The notes: a model not told the origin generated them from the letters alone. Shown: positions 23,701-36,584, counted from the first letter of the stretch. The stretch: DNA of 64,000 nt from Ectocarpus siliculosus (GCA_000310025.1 FN649733.1:4418417-4482416); one strand, 5' to 3'. Numbers and translations are program-made.

Positions 23701-25989
23701 TGCACGCGGTTTGCTTGAAAAGACAACTATTGTACACCAGAAAACAACGCCATCACGCGGCATCGACAACAACATTAACAGCATGCCGAATTCAATGACG
23801 GCGCGGAGATACGCACGCAATAAAGGACCCCCCGCCCCCTCGGTGTTTGCCATCGGGATTGGGTATTCGTCGCTTGGCAACGACGTTGTAAACAAATCAA
23901 TTCACTTCGTGAACTCGGCAACCAGGTTACCGGGTTTTTTTTTACGTTTGGTTTTTTTTTTGGCGGTAACCATAATGGTGGTCGAGTAGATCATGTTGTG
24001 CGGGGTGGAGAACCCTCACTCCGCGCAAAGGGGGATGATCGCACCACGTTGTGTTGAAATGGTCAAGCATCCTCGAGGCAGTTACACAATGCTTATGACT
24101 GTCTCTGGAAATGAAAGCACCAGAAAATAAATTAAGTCATAAATTACGCAGCTGTCATCCGTACGCAAGGAAGTAAGCACAAGATGCCGAACACCCTTAG
24201 CAGGATGCAGCGCACCCTTCATGCGACTCGCCGAATACCTCACGGCGCTTCGCGCTTGGTGAAGTGAGAGCCTGGTCCAGTGAGAACCCGGCATGCTCCG
24301 TCCCGGCTTTGTAGGGATGCGAGGTCAATGGTCTAACGACTACGGCATGCACGACTATGAGTACACCCCCCCCCTCCCTATACATGTACTAGAAGCGCCT
24401 GGTAAGGCAGCGGTATCCACAATTCACATTTGCCGATCCGCATGTTGTACGTGGCAGTCTTTAACTCCATCACCAGGTGATAGCATTGCCGAGGAAAGCT
24501 TGAGTGTGTCCCATGTCCCATGAAACTTTGGGGCTGTTTCGATTACATGCTCGTGAGAAGAACATGGAGGGAGGAGGTGTGTGTCCACCTCCTCCCTCCC
24601 GCACCTCGTGCATTGAGTAGTTCGCATGGCCACATACGTGCATGCATACCCTCAAAAGTGACGTTTTCGAATCCTACACCTAATGTTCATACAGGACATC
24701 ATCACCGTGTCGCCGGACAAGCTGGCGAACTACGAGGACAAGATCAAGTCCTTCTTCGAAGAGCATATGCACAGCGATGAAGAGATCAGATACATCCTAG
24801 AAGGTAATGCAGGTGTTGGTACAGGTACAATGTAAAGGTTGAGAGCCCTCCTGCCTGCCGAGGACATGTAGATAAGGGTCATTCATTCTGGGAGGCGAGT
24901 GGGGGTGAATACATGTTGGCTCTGGTCCGGGTTGCGATATTCGCCACGATGATCAGGTGGTGCTTGTAGACGTGTGCGACTGCAGAAGGCGAAAGATACA
25001 GGTTGCAGGTGTTGGAGCGGGTGGATGATGAGGGCGTTGGATGTGGCGGTCGTTGTGTCCCCTTGTTACCCTTGTTATAAAGCTATTTCATACCTCTTGC
25101 TGTCCTTTCCGAGACCAAAGTCGCCTGCGCGCCGCGTAATGATGATGGGTAGCCTGCAGTCTAGCCATGCTTCCCACAGACCTAGCACATCAATGGGACC
25201 ACTACCGTTTCGTTTCGAGCCCAATCAAACTCACACCCCGGGTGGCTGCTCTTTTCTCTGGTCCTGCGCTCCTTTCGTGTATGTATGCATAATAGGCAGC
25301 GGATACTTCGACGTGAGGGCGAAGGACGAGCGTTGGGTGAGGATCAAGATGTCCAAGGGCGACATGATCACCCTCCCTGCCGGCATTTACCACAGGTTCA
25401 CGCTCGACGACACCAACTACATCAAGGTGAGGGACGCCTTGTCGTGTTCGTGTCTGCACCACGACGGGTACGACAGGCACCACAGCCACGGCGCGGACTC
25501 GTAGTGAAAGTAGTGAAAGTCTACATTTATTTATGCTTGAAATAGGATGTACTGCTGTAGGATTCACCGCTCGCGGAGGTGGTGCGTGTACGTGTCTTTA
25601 TTATTAGCATCGACCTCTCGCTAACCTGCTAACCAATGAAAAGACGTCAACCTCAGATCGGTTGAAATGTGTGTGTGTGTGTTTCTTGACACACAAATCC
25701 GTTGGAGTTCGGAGCAAAAGTGAAACACAATAATATTTTCTTGTATCAAGAGTCTTTTCTTCGCTGCCGGCCCCCCAACTACTGGATCACCTTGCTTGCT
25801 CTCGTTGCTCGCTCCTTCATGTCATGTATTTTCGCTTTTATTTCCTTCATGTATTTTTGTTTGCAGGCGATGCGGCTGTTCGTGGGAGAGCCGGTGTGGA
25901 CACCCTTGAACAGGCCGCAAGACGATCACCCCGTCAGGAAAGACTACCTGGCAAACTTCGCCACTGCTGCCGCCACTACCAAGGCATGA
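20722..25989 (+). CDS. ARD1: Acireductone dioxygenase (methionine salvage)
   Basis: Cupin-family metalloenzyme of the methionine salvage cycle. With Fe(II) it oxidises acireductone to the 2-oxo acid precursor of methionine plus formate; with Ni(II) it makes an off-pathway product. Five exons: 20722-20830, 23116-23204, 24695-24803, 25296-25426, 25867-25989; phases 1, 0, 1, 0 match at every junction and all introns are GT-AG. The product is 186 residues, close to the usual 180. It begins [20 protein letters not shown]. The metal ligands are His90, His92 and Glu96 (EEHMHSDEE) and His135 (AGIYHRF), all present. GSGYFDV and [11 protein letters not shown] are typical family blocks. The start ATG is the only one that gives the conserved EAWYMD N-terminus. 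No targeting peptide is visible, so it is probably cytosolic. Confidence 0.96.
20831..23115. repeat. Degenerate repeat array in ARD intron 1
   Basis: This 2.3-kb intron holds diverged copies of a unit of about 240 bp. One copy runs about 21,075-21,318, a second about 21,320-21,545, and a partial third about 21,888-22,110. Shared blocks include TGTACACCA..TTGGTGCCGT, GCGTTGCGACG.AATGCCTA, TCACACCCTGCAT..GTGCAC and CACGTTTG.TTTTGGTGTTGTTTT; the later copies also share ATCACGAAT, TTCGTCTACG and CTGCTGTACTGTAGTGT. Three copies of the ACTGCTGTA word (21,168, 22,004 and 22,093) sit inside. No transposase-like frame is seen. Confidence 0.65.
24566..24599. other. Perfect 14-bp hairpin in ARD intron 2
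   Basis: Arm GGAGGGAGGAGGTG (24,566-24,579), a 6-base loop, and its exact reverse complement (24,586-24,599), followed at once by a second small palindrome, gcacctcgtgc. The arms are pure purine or pyrimidine apart from one pair. It lies about 100 bp before exon 3 of the acireductone dioxygenase gene. Confidence 0.8.
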
Positions 25990-27761
25990 AGAAAAGGCTA
26001 CACAACACAACACAACATATGCAGCACTACAAAAAGCAGTAAAAGCAACAGCAGTGTTGTACGCCGTCGTCGACTGCCTCAACTCTCTTGTTCTTTTTTT
26101 GAGGGTGCATGCATGCATAGGGCTGGCCGTGGGAATGACGAACAGGCGAACAAAGCAGTTAGTTGTCAGACTTTTGTCAGACAGCCTCCAAGCCGAAGGC
26201 ATGAGAATACCTGGCACCAGTACATCGGATGGGCTTGTAGATGTGGTTGGTTGCCGTACCTAAATGGGCTGGGTAGTCTATTCATAGAGGTTAGTTAGGC
26301 GGTGAGTGAGAGTTAGCTGTGATAGCCCCGGACTCGACTTATGCCCTTTTCCTTTTTCGCCAGAAGGCTCACCAACGGAAGGGTTGTCTCAAGAGAGAAC
26401 TCCCCGAAAATGCGCCAGGCCATACATTGTATCAACCAACGTTGTAGGTTGATTTCCGTTAATGACACAAATTGGATCACAGCCATCTTGGAAGTAAGAG
26501 TGAGCGGCCTCGGCAGGACTTCTCTCGGCCCCCGAAATTCGATTGTTTTCCGTTTGGTTTGCAGCTTGGCAACGAACACTCGATACTCTGGCCATGACAA
26601 GGCAAAGAGGGGAGTGACGGAGAAACGTCAACATGTCAACAAGCGACTCACGCGGACCTTCTTATCGACACAACCGCACAAAACATGCATGCTGAATGAT
26701 TCATTCATTACATGGGAGACACACGGCATACGAACATCTTTGCCCACACCCTTACCTACCCCCCTCTACAGCAAGCGGCAAGCACAACCGAATTGCTCGC
26801 CGACTTGACAAGGTACTCACGTCACCAAAATCTCTATCCGCCAACCTATGTAGACTACTGAGGATAGGCTACATGGTGGCGTGGCGGAAATGGGAGTAGA
26901 CATTGCTTCCCAAACACGACACGCGAAAGAAGAACTCAAATAAACAAGGTGGATTGATGTACTGTATTTAGATCATGCATGAACATACCATACGAAGGTA
27001 GAATACCTTAACAAAGAAACGACACTACCGACAACAACAGCTACACAGGTTACGGTAAGCAGGAAAAGTGGGCTACTTCTGCATCTCCCCTTGAGTAACA
27101 TTATCGCGTGCACCAAGGGACACAAAACGACACAAACGAAACACATACAGGGTCGTGGACGGGACTCGCAAAACACTTTCTACGCTACAGCAGTAGGGGC
27201 ACCAACCTTTGGGGAAATCAAATCAATTGGAGACGGTCCGATTCGCGGAGAACCGACCACATATTTTCACTTTCACGCCTGGAGCTCCAATTACGAAACA
27301 AACCGGGGCAAGGAACGCCCCGACATTAATCAGCCCGAGACACATTTCGACAGGAGCAAGTGCAACTCAAGCAATGGGGTGGCGCCACACCCATCCAACT
27401 ACAAAATGACCACACACAGCGCTACAACGTCGCCATCACATCAATCGACGTTGGAACCTATGTTCGAGAGGTCGCAGGGCGCTAAAACAGCAGCCAAGCC
27501 ATGGGGCGGCGTCACCCTTTGGTGGGTTGGGGGCCCGCCCGAAAAGGCAAAAAAAAAAAAACGCATCGACGGCGGCGACGACTCCTCTGTTGTATGCATA
27601 ATCGTCGGCGTTGTCCGATTTAAAATGGTCCCAACCGTTCTATCGGGGGCACCAGATGACGCGACCCTTGCTGTTGCTGTTGCGCTTGACTTGACTTCAT
27701 CCGAGGAGGCAGGCGCGCGCCGTCTATGCTCGTCCTGTTAAGCTCTCAAGGCTTTCAAGGC
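25990..27761. other. Convergent intergenic region
   Basis: Region between the stop codon of the acireductone dioxygenase gene (plus) and that of the cysteine-rich gene (minus). Both 3' UTRs should lie here. I see no gene. A 216-codon open frame at 27,091-27,741 (plus) has no recognisable domain, contains an A12 run, and looks like chance. One ACTGCTGTA word lies at 27,186. Confidence 0.5.
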
Positions 27762-30700
27762 TTAAGGGCAAGGATCGCACCCGGAGCAAGAGCCACATCC
27801 ACGGCAGAGCTGTCCAAGGCCAAAGTCTGCGCATGACGAGACCAAAGATTCGGCGTACATGCACACGTGGGTGGAGCGGGCCGGGCGCGAAATAAGACAT
27901 GTGTATGCACGAACAAAAGCATGAAAACAAAAAAATATCGGGTTGGTGAACGAGTGGATCGGGACAGGGTTTTTTAGGGAGGGTTACGCCGGACTCTCCC
28001 AAAGGCTGCGGTGTGTGGAATGCTTTATCGACTGCCACTTAATGCTTGCACGTACACTGCCGCCACGAAATCAAGCCCTTGCGCGGGCACACATGATCAT
28101 ACGGCTTCCCCCGCATAAGTCACAGCAGCAACGGCACGGCGACGACACACTTAGAAGATATACATCACGTTGGGCATGGCGAAAGGCTGTGATGCAATAC
28201 CAATACTCACAGTTGCAGTGAGAAATGTCCTCGCCGAGGCAGGTGGGGTCGCACACGATCACCTTTCCGCCGCCGTCGTACATGGCAAGAGCTTCCTCCT
28301 GTACAGAGAGTTTACAGATGAAAGAAACACGTGACGAAACGAGGCGTGAGAAGAAGAATACAGACCACAACAACAGCGCTACGGCAGGCAGGCTTCGTTG
28401 CACTCATCCTGTACCACCAATGTACATGGAATGCACCTCTGTTGGTCGCGACAATCGCGCCAACAATGGAGGGTAGAGGGAAGTCAGGCACACATGGCAA
28501 GTAGCAAGGGCAAGGTGCTGGGCACGGAAGCAATGCTAAACCGACCCACGGCAGTTCACAGTCGCTTGTCCAGAACCAACTATGATAGGAACCAACCACG
28601 TTCTGCAGACATTGGCGCGAGAGCACACCTGTGCAGGAGAGATGTCGGCACACATGGCGATCTCCGCTTCGGTGCAGCTTCCAGAGGTCGTGTCTCCTCC
28701 CTCTCCCTCACCCTCTCCGGTCTGAGACGATGTCGTTCCTCCTCCCCCTCCCCCGCCCTCTCCGGTCTCCGACGATGTCGTTCCTCCTCCCTCTCCCCCG
28801 CCCTCTCCGGTCTCCGACGATGTCGTTCCTCCTCCCTCTCCCCCACCCTCTCCGGTCTGAGAAGATGTCGTTCCTCCTCCCTCTCCCCCGCCCTCTCCGG
28901 TCTCCGACGATGTCGTTCCTCCTCCCTCTCCCCCGCCCTCTCCGGTCTGAGACGATGTCGTTCCTCCTCCCCCTCCCCCGCCCGCTCCGGTCTCAGAGGA
29001 GGTGGTTCCTCCTCCTTCGCCCCCACCCCCACCCTCTCCATCGTCGATCTCGACAGCACGGCACTCGATGTCGAGACCAAAGGCCCCGCAGCCGTCCAGC
29101 ATTGAGTTCTCGTAGCAGTCTGGGTCACAGACCAGCTCCAGCCCATCGTTCTCGAGGGCAATCCAGTCCTCCATGGTGAGCATCTCTGTGGCCTGGTTGG
29201 TGTGGTCGATTGGGCCGACGAGAGTCCAGCGGGTAATGCACATATATTCAGATACATGTGGTATGGGTGATAGCCGGGCCTGAGATCGCCGTACATAAAA
29301 CTGTGCACACAATCGACGTCGGAAGACTATCGTGGGTGAAGGTGGGTCCGCCGTGTACTGCTGTAAAACGCAACACTTGCCTCTTCTCTTCGCCTTTACA
29401 ATCGTGTTCGGAGGACAGGATGGCGGGATGACACCTACTGCTGTACATCCAATCACACCATGTCATGGCGTATGCATACCATGTCTCATGTCTTTCGGCA
29501 GCAAGGAGCGGCTTAGAACTTGCCTATTATTCTGATAGGTGAGGCAGGAGTCCAAAAGAGTTGGTCAATTCCTTCCCGAGCTCTTTTCGATCGAGAGTAC
29601 AGAATACTACCAGTACTGGGGTACTGAGGGCAGGAAGCAAGAAGCAAGAAGCAAATCCTTACCTCCTCGCAGGGGGAGCAGTCGTCGAAGTCGTATGACA
29701 TGGACATGTCCGGCTCCGGCTCCGGCTCAGGAGTGGGCCCCGCGACTGGCATCACAGGCCCCGGCGTCGGGGGGGTTACCGGCATGACCGGCATGACGGG
29801 CTCCGGGGTAGGAGAGGCAACTGGCATCTGCGCATCAAAGCAAGCACAGCAGTGTGGCCGTGTCGGCAAACAAACAAGAAAAGGTGTGACCCAAGAAAGG
29901 CAAGCAAGGGGGGGCAGAGATGACCATGCCACTATTTGTGCACGGGCAGTTCTTGTTCGAACGACTTCACAGCTCATGTCCCGCACGACCGCATCCAGCC
30001 TGCAGGAGTACATCCTATGCACATCATAGGAGGTACCGGAATAACATGTGTGGGTGGGTGGATGACCGACCATCAGAGAAGGATAGGGCGCTCTGCAGAT
30101 ACTGCTGTACGACAAAAAATGTACAACATGCGATTTCCAACGTAAACGAGTCCTCAGTCACCTCAGGAGTGGGAGCAGTCACCGGCATCACCGGTTCGGC
30201 CGTCACCGGTTCGGCGGTGGCCGGTGCGGGAGTGGTGGACGGGGTCGTGCCGTCGTCATCGGCAGGGTCATCGTAAGCAGGGGTGCCGTCGCCGTCGTAG
30301 CAGGCCTTGCACACCACATCGAGACCGAAGATGCCGCAACCGGCGACCGGTGTTTCGGCACAGGTCAGGTCGCAGCAGAGGTACTGTTGTGGTGTTCGTT
30401 GGAGGGAAGGGCGGGGGGGGGGGGTTAGAATAAGTGGTAACGATACGCGGTAGACACGGGTCGCATGTATTATAGTACAACTCCGTGTGTGTAGTCCTTA
30501 TGTTCTACAGTAGTACTCTCCCATCCAACACGACGCACCGCGAAGAGGCAACCTGAGGTTCATGGGTTCATGGGCAATGAATCGATGTAATTGATGTCAT
30601 GATGTGGTGACAGACGGGCAAGGCGGGGGTGCGGGGCCGCCCTGCCTTGCTCGTAAAATGCGTTGATTGAATGCTGGGCGAAACTACGACAATAACTCCA

Positions 30701-32480
30701 TCATTGCCTGCAGTCAGGACACGTTCGCGGGAGAAGCCATGTGAGATATGAGACATGTCTTCCGTACGCATCCAAGTCCTCCCCACGAAGTACAACAGAC
30801 TCCGGAGTACTTTGGGGGGAATTATTGGCTACAAAAGATCTTGGAAAGAGGACTTAGTCCTGTTTTAGTTAATCATCTATGATTCGCAGACTTGTATACT
30901 TCCATCAAATATGCACATGTACAACACCGCTGTACTCAGGAGACAGCCGCAAACACGAAACACCGACTAATAATTGTCAGTACAGGAGTTCTTCCGCTTG
31001 TTCATCCTCGTCGCTACGGTAGATATCCTATGCCTCTCTGTAACGTCTATTATTGTAGGCTCCCTTGTTTGCACGAACTACGTTTGCCACGGAGGTATGC
31101 GCTGCTGTAAAACAAAGAGTGAGATGCCCTCCGGTCCTCTTGATGGCGTGTCCTGACAGGTATCATACGCTGTTGATAGATACCAATCTCACATGTTTGT
31201 TGCAATCCATGTCGAGAAAAAGAAAATATAATCAGAAAAAATTCTGCGGTACTACTGCTGTTGTAGCTCTAAACAAGAGTAGTGACGAACGCGGAGGTGA
31301 GGCACCATGCACACCCTTATCTTGCTGTACTGGGGGCTGTCGAGAAAGGATGTGTAGACTACTCATGTACGAGACGACCATGGTTGTGTGTGGCCTCTAC
31401 ATACCACGTATGCATACATGTAAGTAGAGAGTACAACATGAGGGGAATCAGCATCTTGCTTTTTCTGGCTCTTTCGCCTCTCAGCCGCCCTACATGGCGC
31501 AATATACTTTCAGAAGGTTATCCATCAGCTCCAAGTGTTTGAACAGCAGTCCGTATGTCCGTACCATGTACGTGTTGGGTAACCAGTCTAGAGCAGCAGA
31601 CACCTGCACCGCGCCAGCATTTCGACTCTCTACTCATAAATCCTCGTCTTGCTTTGGACAGTCGAGTGCGCACGACCACTAAATTACTGCTGTACTACAA
31701 CTGTAACGGTAACCTATACTTTTGGACACAGCAGACAGGTTTGCGATGTGATGATTTTGTTCGATCGTGGCTATTTGTTGTGTCGGAAGGAAGCCGTTGA
31801 GTTGGGGCGTTGCGGCAAAGTTCGATGCATCAATCAACGCTTCAACTTCAGCTACAGCAGCAGCATAATGATGGCGTTGTTAGGAAACACATCTATCGCG
31901 TACGGCCTGACAGCTCGAACACACCACCTCGGGGTAGCGACTTTGGAGCGCGTGAGACAGACGCTGTTAGCTGTTAGGCATTTACAAAAGCTACAAAATC
32001 TGATTTGTGTTTTTTTTTTTTGCTTACGTCTGCCGGCCCGCCGACCGCACCGCAACAGCAGCAGCGGCGGCATAGGCCGGATGCCGGAATGGATATGACC
32101 AGCGACAGCAAACAATTCTCGGTACATGCATGCGACGGAGAGAGCGATCCAGCAGAGGCATTGTGCGCAAGCAACGCTTCCACATTCCCCAGTCTCTCAA
32201 CAGACCAAGCGCTGCTGCCGCCGCACAACGCGGCGATCGGATATTCTCACCAATGCTCTCTCGCTGCACTCTCGAAACTTTTGAAAACACACAGAACCGC
32301 AAGCTTACACAGACTATGGTGCTTCCTAGGCGACGGCGGACACACCTTGCCATTCATGTCGAGGGCTTCGAGCTCCGCCTCCGCAACTTGGGCGCAAGGA
32401 TCGCAAGCTGCGTGGGGCGACCCTGCAGCGATTCCCATGAGGGCCATCATCACGAAGCTGGAGAGCATCTTGCCAGGCAT
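27762..32480 (-). CDS. Secreted protein with three cysteine-rich modules, unknown function
   Basis: Six exons: 32480-32346, 30383-30162, 29827-29663, 29192-28629, 28298-28211, 27826-27762. All junctions are GT-AG and in phase, giving 412 residues. The N-terminus (MPGKMLSSFVMMALMGIAAG, cut near Ala24-Ala25) is a signal peptide. A module occurs three times, near residues 26-73, 169-219 and 347-402. Its pattern is an early Cys pair, a helical ALxxxG stretch, C-D-x2-C, seven or eight residues, then C-x2-F-G-L-x3-C (CGIFGLDVVC, CGAFGLDIEC, CNYFGLGQLC). Linker 1 is Pro/Thr/Glu-rich with PEPVMPV repeats; linker 2 is seven 15-residue TTSSxTGEGGGxGGG repeats. The C-terminus is CGSCSGCDPCP. The last module is split by an intron between CN and YFGL. 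I know no family with this pattern; an extracellular matrix or wall role is inference from secretion, disulfide potential and linkers. Confidence 0.75.
28690..29040. repeat. 45-bp coding minisatellite
   Basis: About seven tandem copies of a 45-bp unit in one exon of the cysteine-rich secreted protein. Each encodes 15 residues: TTSS, Glu or Gln, TG, then a Gly/Glu tract. Copies differ mainly at the Glu/Gln position and in Gly versus Glu in the tract, and the unit length keeps the frame open. The codon bias is strongly C-rich on the plus strand. Confidence 0.9.
30384..32345 (-). other. Long first intron of the cysteine-rich gene
   Basis: An intron of almost 2 kb between the signal-peptide exon and the first cysteine-module exon. 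The flanking sequences join in phase into one module, so no exon need be missing. Two small open frames (about 31,852-32,228, minus) have no recognisable content. One ACTGCTGTA word is at 31,686. A poly-G tract (about 30,413-30,424) lies close to the acceptor. Confidence 0.5.
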
Positions 32481-35400
32481 GCTGCTGCTGATGATGGTGA
32501 TGGTGAGATTGGCTCCACCAACGCACGCAGACCACACTAGCTGCTGGGTGAGCGAAGGGGCGTGGATCAACTCTCTTCGAGGTGAAGGAGAATAGGGAAG
32601 GGATGTGTCTGTGTCTGTGGGGTGTGGATGTGAGAGATGACAGCAGCAGGGCAAAGAGGCGACCAACCAACGACTCTCAGCTTCGAGGTGTTGTTGGTTC
32701 GGTTGCATGCCATCACAAGAAGTCACCGAACAACCAAACAACTTTTTCGGAAGAGATGTTAATTTTGACTTCGTCACACAGAGATACTCCGCTTCTTCCG
32801 TCGCCCTCCTTTCCAGATGACACGTGCAACGGAACCATCCCAAATCCAAACCGCAACCGCATATTTCGTGGGTGGGTGCGATCGTGTGATGATGTGATCG
32901 CTCATGGCCGACACGACAACACCCCGATTGGAGTGACGGGTGAGGGGCACCCTAGCCGCAAGATAGGGAAAATTGCGCAACCACCGATTTTGCCGGTAGG
33001 ACGCGTTGGATATAGTCCACAGACTATCCAATGGCATCCTTTTAGTATTTACATGGTGGTATCCTTCAGGGAGAGGAACGGATGTTTCCAGCTGATTGTT
33101 GCCGGTCAACCGGTCAATCAAAATTGTAAAATTGTTGGCCGGTAGGGTTTGGCCGGTCAACCCTCAGGCCCACAGACCACCGATCACCGAAAAGCTCAAC
33201 GTGTTTATTCATATCTATGCATCTACATACACGAAAAGATCGAGTAGAGGACATGAAGAGGCAACGGACTTCATTTGAAATTTTGAATTTTGGAGGGTGT
33301 GTGTGCGGTTTCGTTCTTATATACAGAGTACTACGTGGCAGAACAGCCATCCATTATTTTCAGATCATGTCCGTTGCGGCAGAGACATGTCTCATCTCTC
33401 CAGGCCTTGTTACACTCCCAAACTTGACGACTTTCCAAAAAGGATACATCCTGTGTGTCTACCGGGTGCTAACAGAAAAGTAAAAACGACACCTACGTCC
33501 TGGAGAGGTCGAAATGAAAAAAAAATGGTGCCGTAATTGCGTGAAAAGTTCAAAAAAAAAATCCCGGCACCACCTGGGAAAAATAAAATTAAAACGGAAA
33601 CAGAGTACACCATTTTGGCATGTTGCCTGCAACCAAATCTAGTCTACATAGATAGATGTATGTTTGCCTACACATGGGTAAATACATACTTCCCTCTGTC
33701 GTAGGACCAAGCTTGATTAAAACGAAAGACACGCATGGCATATGCACACGACACATATGTAGTGCAGTAGACTAGACTGGACTGGTGTCCACGATCCAGG
33801 GAACGAGTTCAAGCCTCCCTCTCTAGCTCGCCCCGTTGAGTACAAAATGCAATTAGAGTAAAAACACCTCTGGTTGTAGATACTGGTGTGACATTTGTGC
33901 AGCAAGCACACACGACACACGACACCAACGAACGCGCGTCGGATGGCGTCCATAAGCTCGTCGCACGTATGCATCTATCTCTCGAGGGGTTGAGGGCTCT
34001 AGGTGCCACTTGTGCATTTGAGGACGACCGGCATACACAAAAAGAGGGCTGCAACCAAAATACATACATACTTACGCTACTCACCGACACAGCCAACAGT
34101 CAAGGAGAAAGTCAGACCACACAACGACCAATACAGCAGCAGCAGTACATGCAATGCATAGCAGCATATGATACATATGATACATAGAAATCCTCCCACG
34201 GGACATACAAACGATATACTCCCAACACATAGCGGTGCTAAATAGGCCCATCCAGAAACAAAAAACCAAATAGGGTACAGTACGCCTTGGAATATGCTAC
34301 ATCATCATCATACATCAGATCAGTCTACCCACGAAAGAAAGAAAGCGGGCGAATGAAATGAACATGTCCTGTTTCTCAAGAACAGAGGACGCCAAGCTTA
34401 CGATGTAGACACACGCCGAACGCGCGTGCCTCCCCTCAATAACTTAAGTCTATAGCGAACACGGGAAAAATCACCGGGCGTCAACGGCACTTGCTGTGGC
34501 CGGCACGCGCGTCGGTATCGACTACGCTTTCATTCAACTCCGACGCCAAAAAGAGTCGAGACGTTTGTGTGGTGGGTTTCTACTCGACGGCCGGCTTAAG
34601 CCCGATGGTATCCAGCAACACCCCTCAACACAAACACTGCTATTCTAGCTTGCACTCAATTGCTAAAAAGGTACCACCGCGTAAAGAAGACTGACTCTGC
34701 TGTAGAAGAGAACCTAGGTCATGCACCCTGCTATACTTGGGCGCGCAATAAAAGGTCATACACATACATATCGGAGAACGTATAACTCCCGTACGCGTAC
34801 TGCTTGTTGAAACAACGTTGCCTGCAGCTGCTGTGAACGACTGCTGCTGGTGCTGTGTCATCCACGCGGCCATGCCCAAAGATACCAGGCCCAACAGGTG
34901 GCAACAAGACCATGCGTGCTACGAATTAATCTCTGGGTTACTCCGCGAAGTGGGCCGACCCTCTCTACATAAAATCTAGCGCTGCCGCTGGTGCTACCAG
35001 GTACATCTGAGAAACTAATACAACTGCCCGAAAAAATGTAAGTAAATGGCACCTACGTCATCGAGCTCAAACCCGCCTGCACCCGTACCTCCTGGACCCT
35101 CACACGGCTACGTGTACCTCGCAGAGCAGCAGAGAGCGTGAGCGCTAACACCTGGCGTGCCGATGGGTCAACTTCAGCCTCCGTGGCCCGAAGATTTCCC
35201 GAAGGGGAATGATGTCATGCCATACCTATCCCAAAGGAGGAGTGCATCATGCCATACCTATCCCAAAGGAGGAATGCATTATGCCATGTCTATCCCAAGG
35301 GAGGAGTGCATTATGCCATGTCTGTCCCAAAGGAGGAGTGCATTATGCCATACCTATCCCAAAGGAGGAGTGCATTACGCCATGTCTATCCCTAAGGAAT

Positions 35401-36584
35401 GATCTGATTGATGTCTATCGTTTCGTCGGGACTCTGAAGAACAACTCCCACTCTAAGCAACGAGGAGAGGGGAATACCGCCAGATGCCTGTCCCGTGTCT
35501 TGCCCATTGGCATTGTCACAGATGTCGTGTTTTGTAGCCTTCTTGCCGGCTGCTATCGATCGCTCCACCGAGTTCCGTGTTCCGAGTTCAACCTCTTGTG
35601 CTTGCAGAAAATTGGTGGCTGAAGAGAATAAAAAGAGTGAGTAGGTGCAGACGCAAACGGACGTGGGCGAGAGGAGACAATCGTATGTGTATCATGTTGG
35701 ATGGCTTCAAACTCGGAGCCAAGCACAGTAGAATGAAGACGAGAGGACGGTGTGGGCAGGCCGAGACGCGCGGGGAGAGTTAAACGCATGCATGATGCAA
35801 GTACTATAGTATTGATTTCAATAGCCCTGGCCGACCGTCAGAGGTAGTGATTAAAAAACTCACAAAGGACACAAAGCCATCCGTAAAGGAGGGTTCAAGG
35901 TCGAAGCAGCAGGCGGCCGGGAGTGGCAACATGTTGGGAAAAACCCAAAAGTGCAGAAAAATGGAACGACGCCGGTCTACGGTACAAAGTCTGTTGAAAA
36001 CAAATCCCGGCTTTGCCGATTCAAAGTGGCCCTCCTCTACTAGCAGCAACGTACATACATAGCACACGCTTTGAGGGCAAAGAGATTCAAAGGACTAGTC
36101 CCTCAATTCGAGTTTTGAGCGTATGGAACATCAGGCGAACACCGCCAAACGGCAACGTTTACCGAAGATAGGGGGGAGGAAAAGCCACGCAGGCCTCGCC
36201 CATCCCTCTCTGAACATGACAATTCAAACCCATCGAGCATGTTTGGTTTCACCGAGTATTAGAGTACTCTCCTTCTGCCTGTCACTCAGTGCAACTTGAA
36301 CTAGTCGAAAGTTTATGATGGTCACAAACAAGGAGTGCCTTTCGCACGCCTTGACGTACTGGGTCTTCTGCAGAAGCCATCAAAAGAATCTCTACGCTCA
36401 GTTGAGTGGCGCCATGAATGCGTCTCGCCCATTCCCTCCCGGAGACAGGCGTCCATGCACTTCATCTCTTTCACTTCATTTCTCATTCTTACACCGAAGC
36501 ATCGAAGTCAAACCCTTACTCTTCACTAACAGTGACAAAACCCCCACCACTCAACACCCTTTCACGCATTTTACCTGTGCTCTC
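32481..36584. other. Intergenic region, no gene recognised
   Basis: About 4.1 kb between the start of the cysteine-rich gene and the stop codon of the SulP gene. Open frames up to 187 codons exist (for example 32,582-33,145, plus) but have no recognisable domain and no flanking splice pattern that I could extend. It contains a 32-bp minisatellite (35,216-35,400). The copies of CCGGTCAACC near 33,100-33,160 form a small local repeat. Confidence 0.45.
35216..35402. repeat. 32-bp minisatellite
   Basis: Nearly six tandem copies of a 32-bp unit with the core TATCCCAAAGGAGGAGTGCA, separated by ATGCCATACC or ATGCCATGTC variants. The unit is not a multiple of three, so the open frames through it rotate among three repeating peptides. 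It is therefore unlikely to be coding. It lies in the intergenic region upstream of the cysteine-rich gene. Confidence 0.85.

Noticed and set aside
27091-27741. 216-codon plus-strand open frame
   Set aside because: No recognisable domain, an internal A12 run, and no plausible promoter or splice partners; treated as chance.
32582-33145. 187-codon plus-strand open frame upstream of the cysteine-rich gene
   Set aside because: No family features, no codon bias, and no exon partners on either side.
35157-35622. Repetitive peptides (SQRRSALCHTYPKGG type) as a repeat protein
   Set aside because: The 32-bp unit rotates through all three frames, so the peptide repeat is a by-product of the minisatellite.
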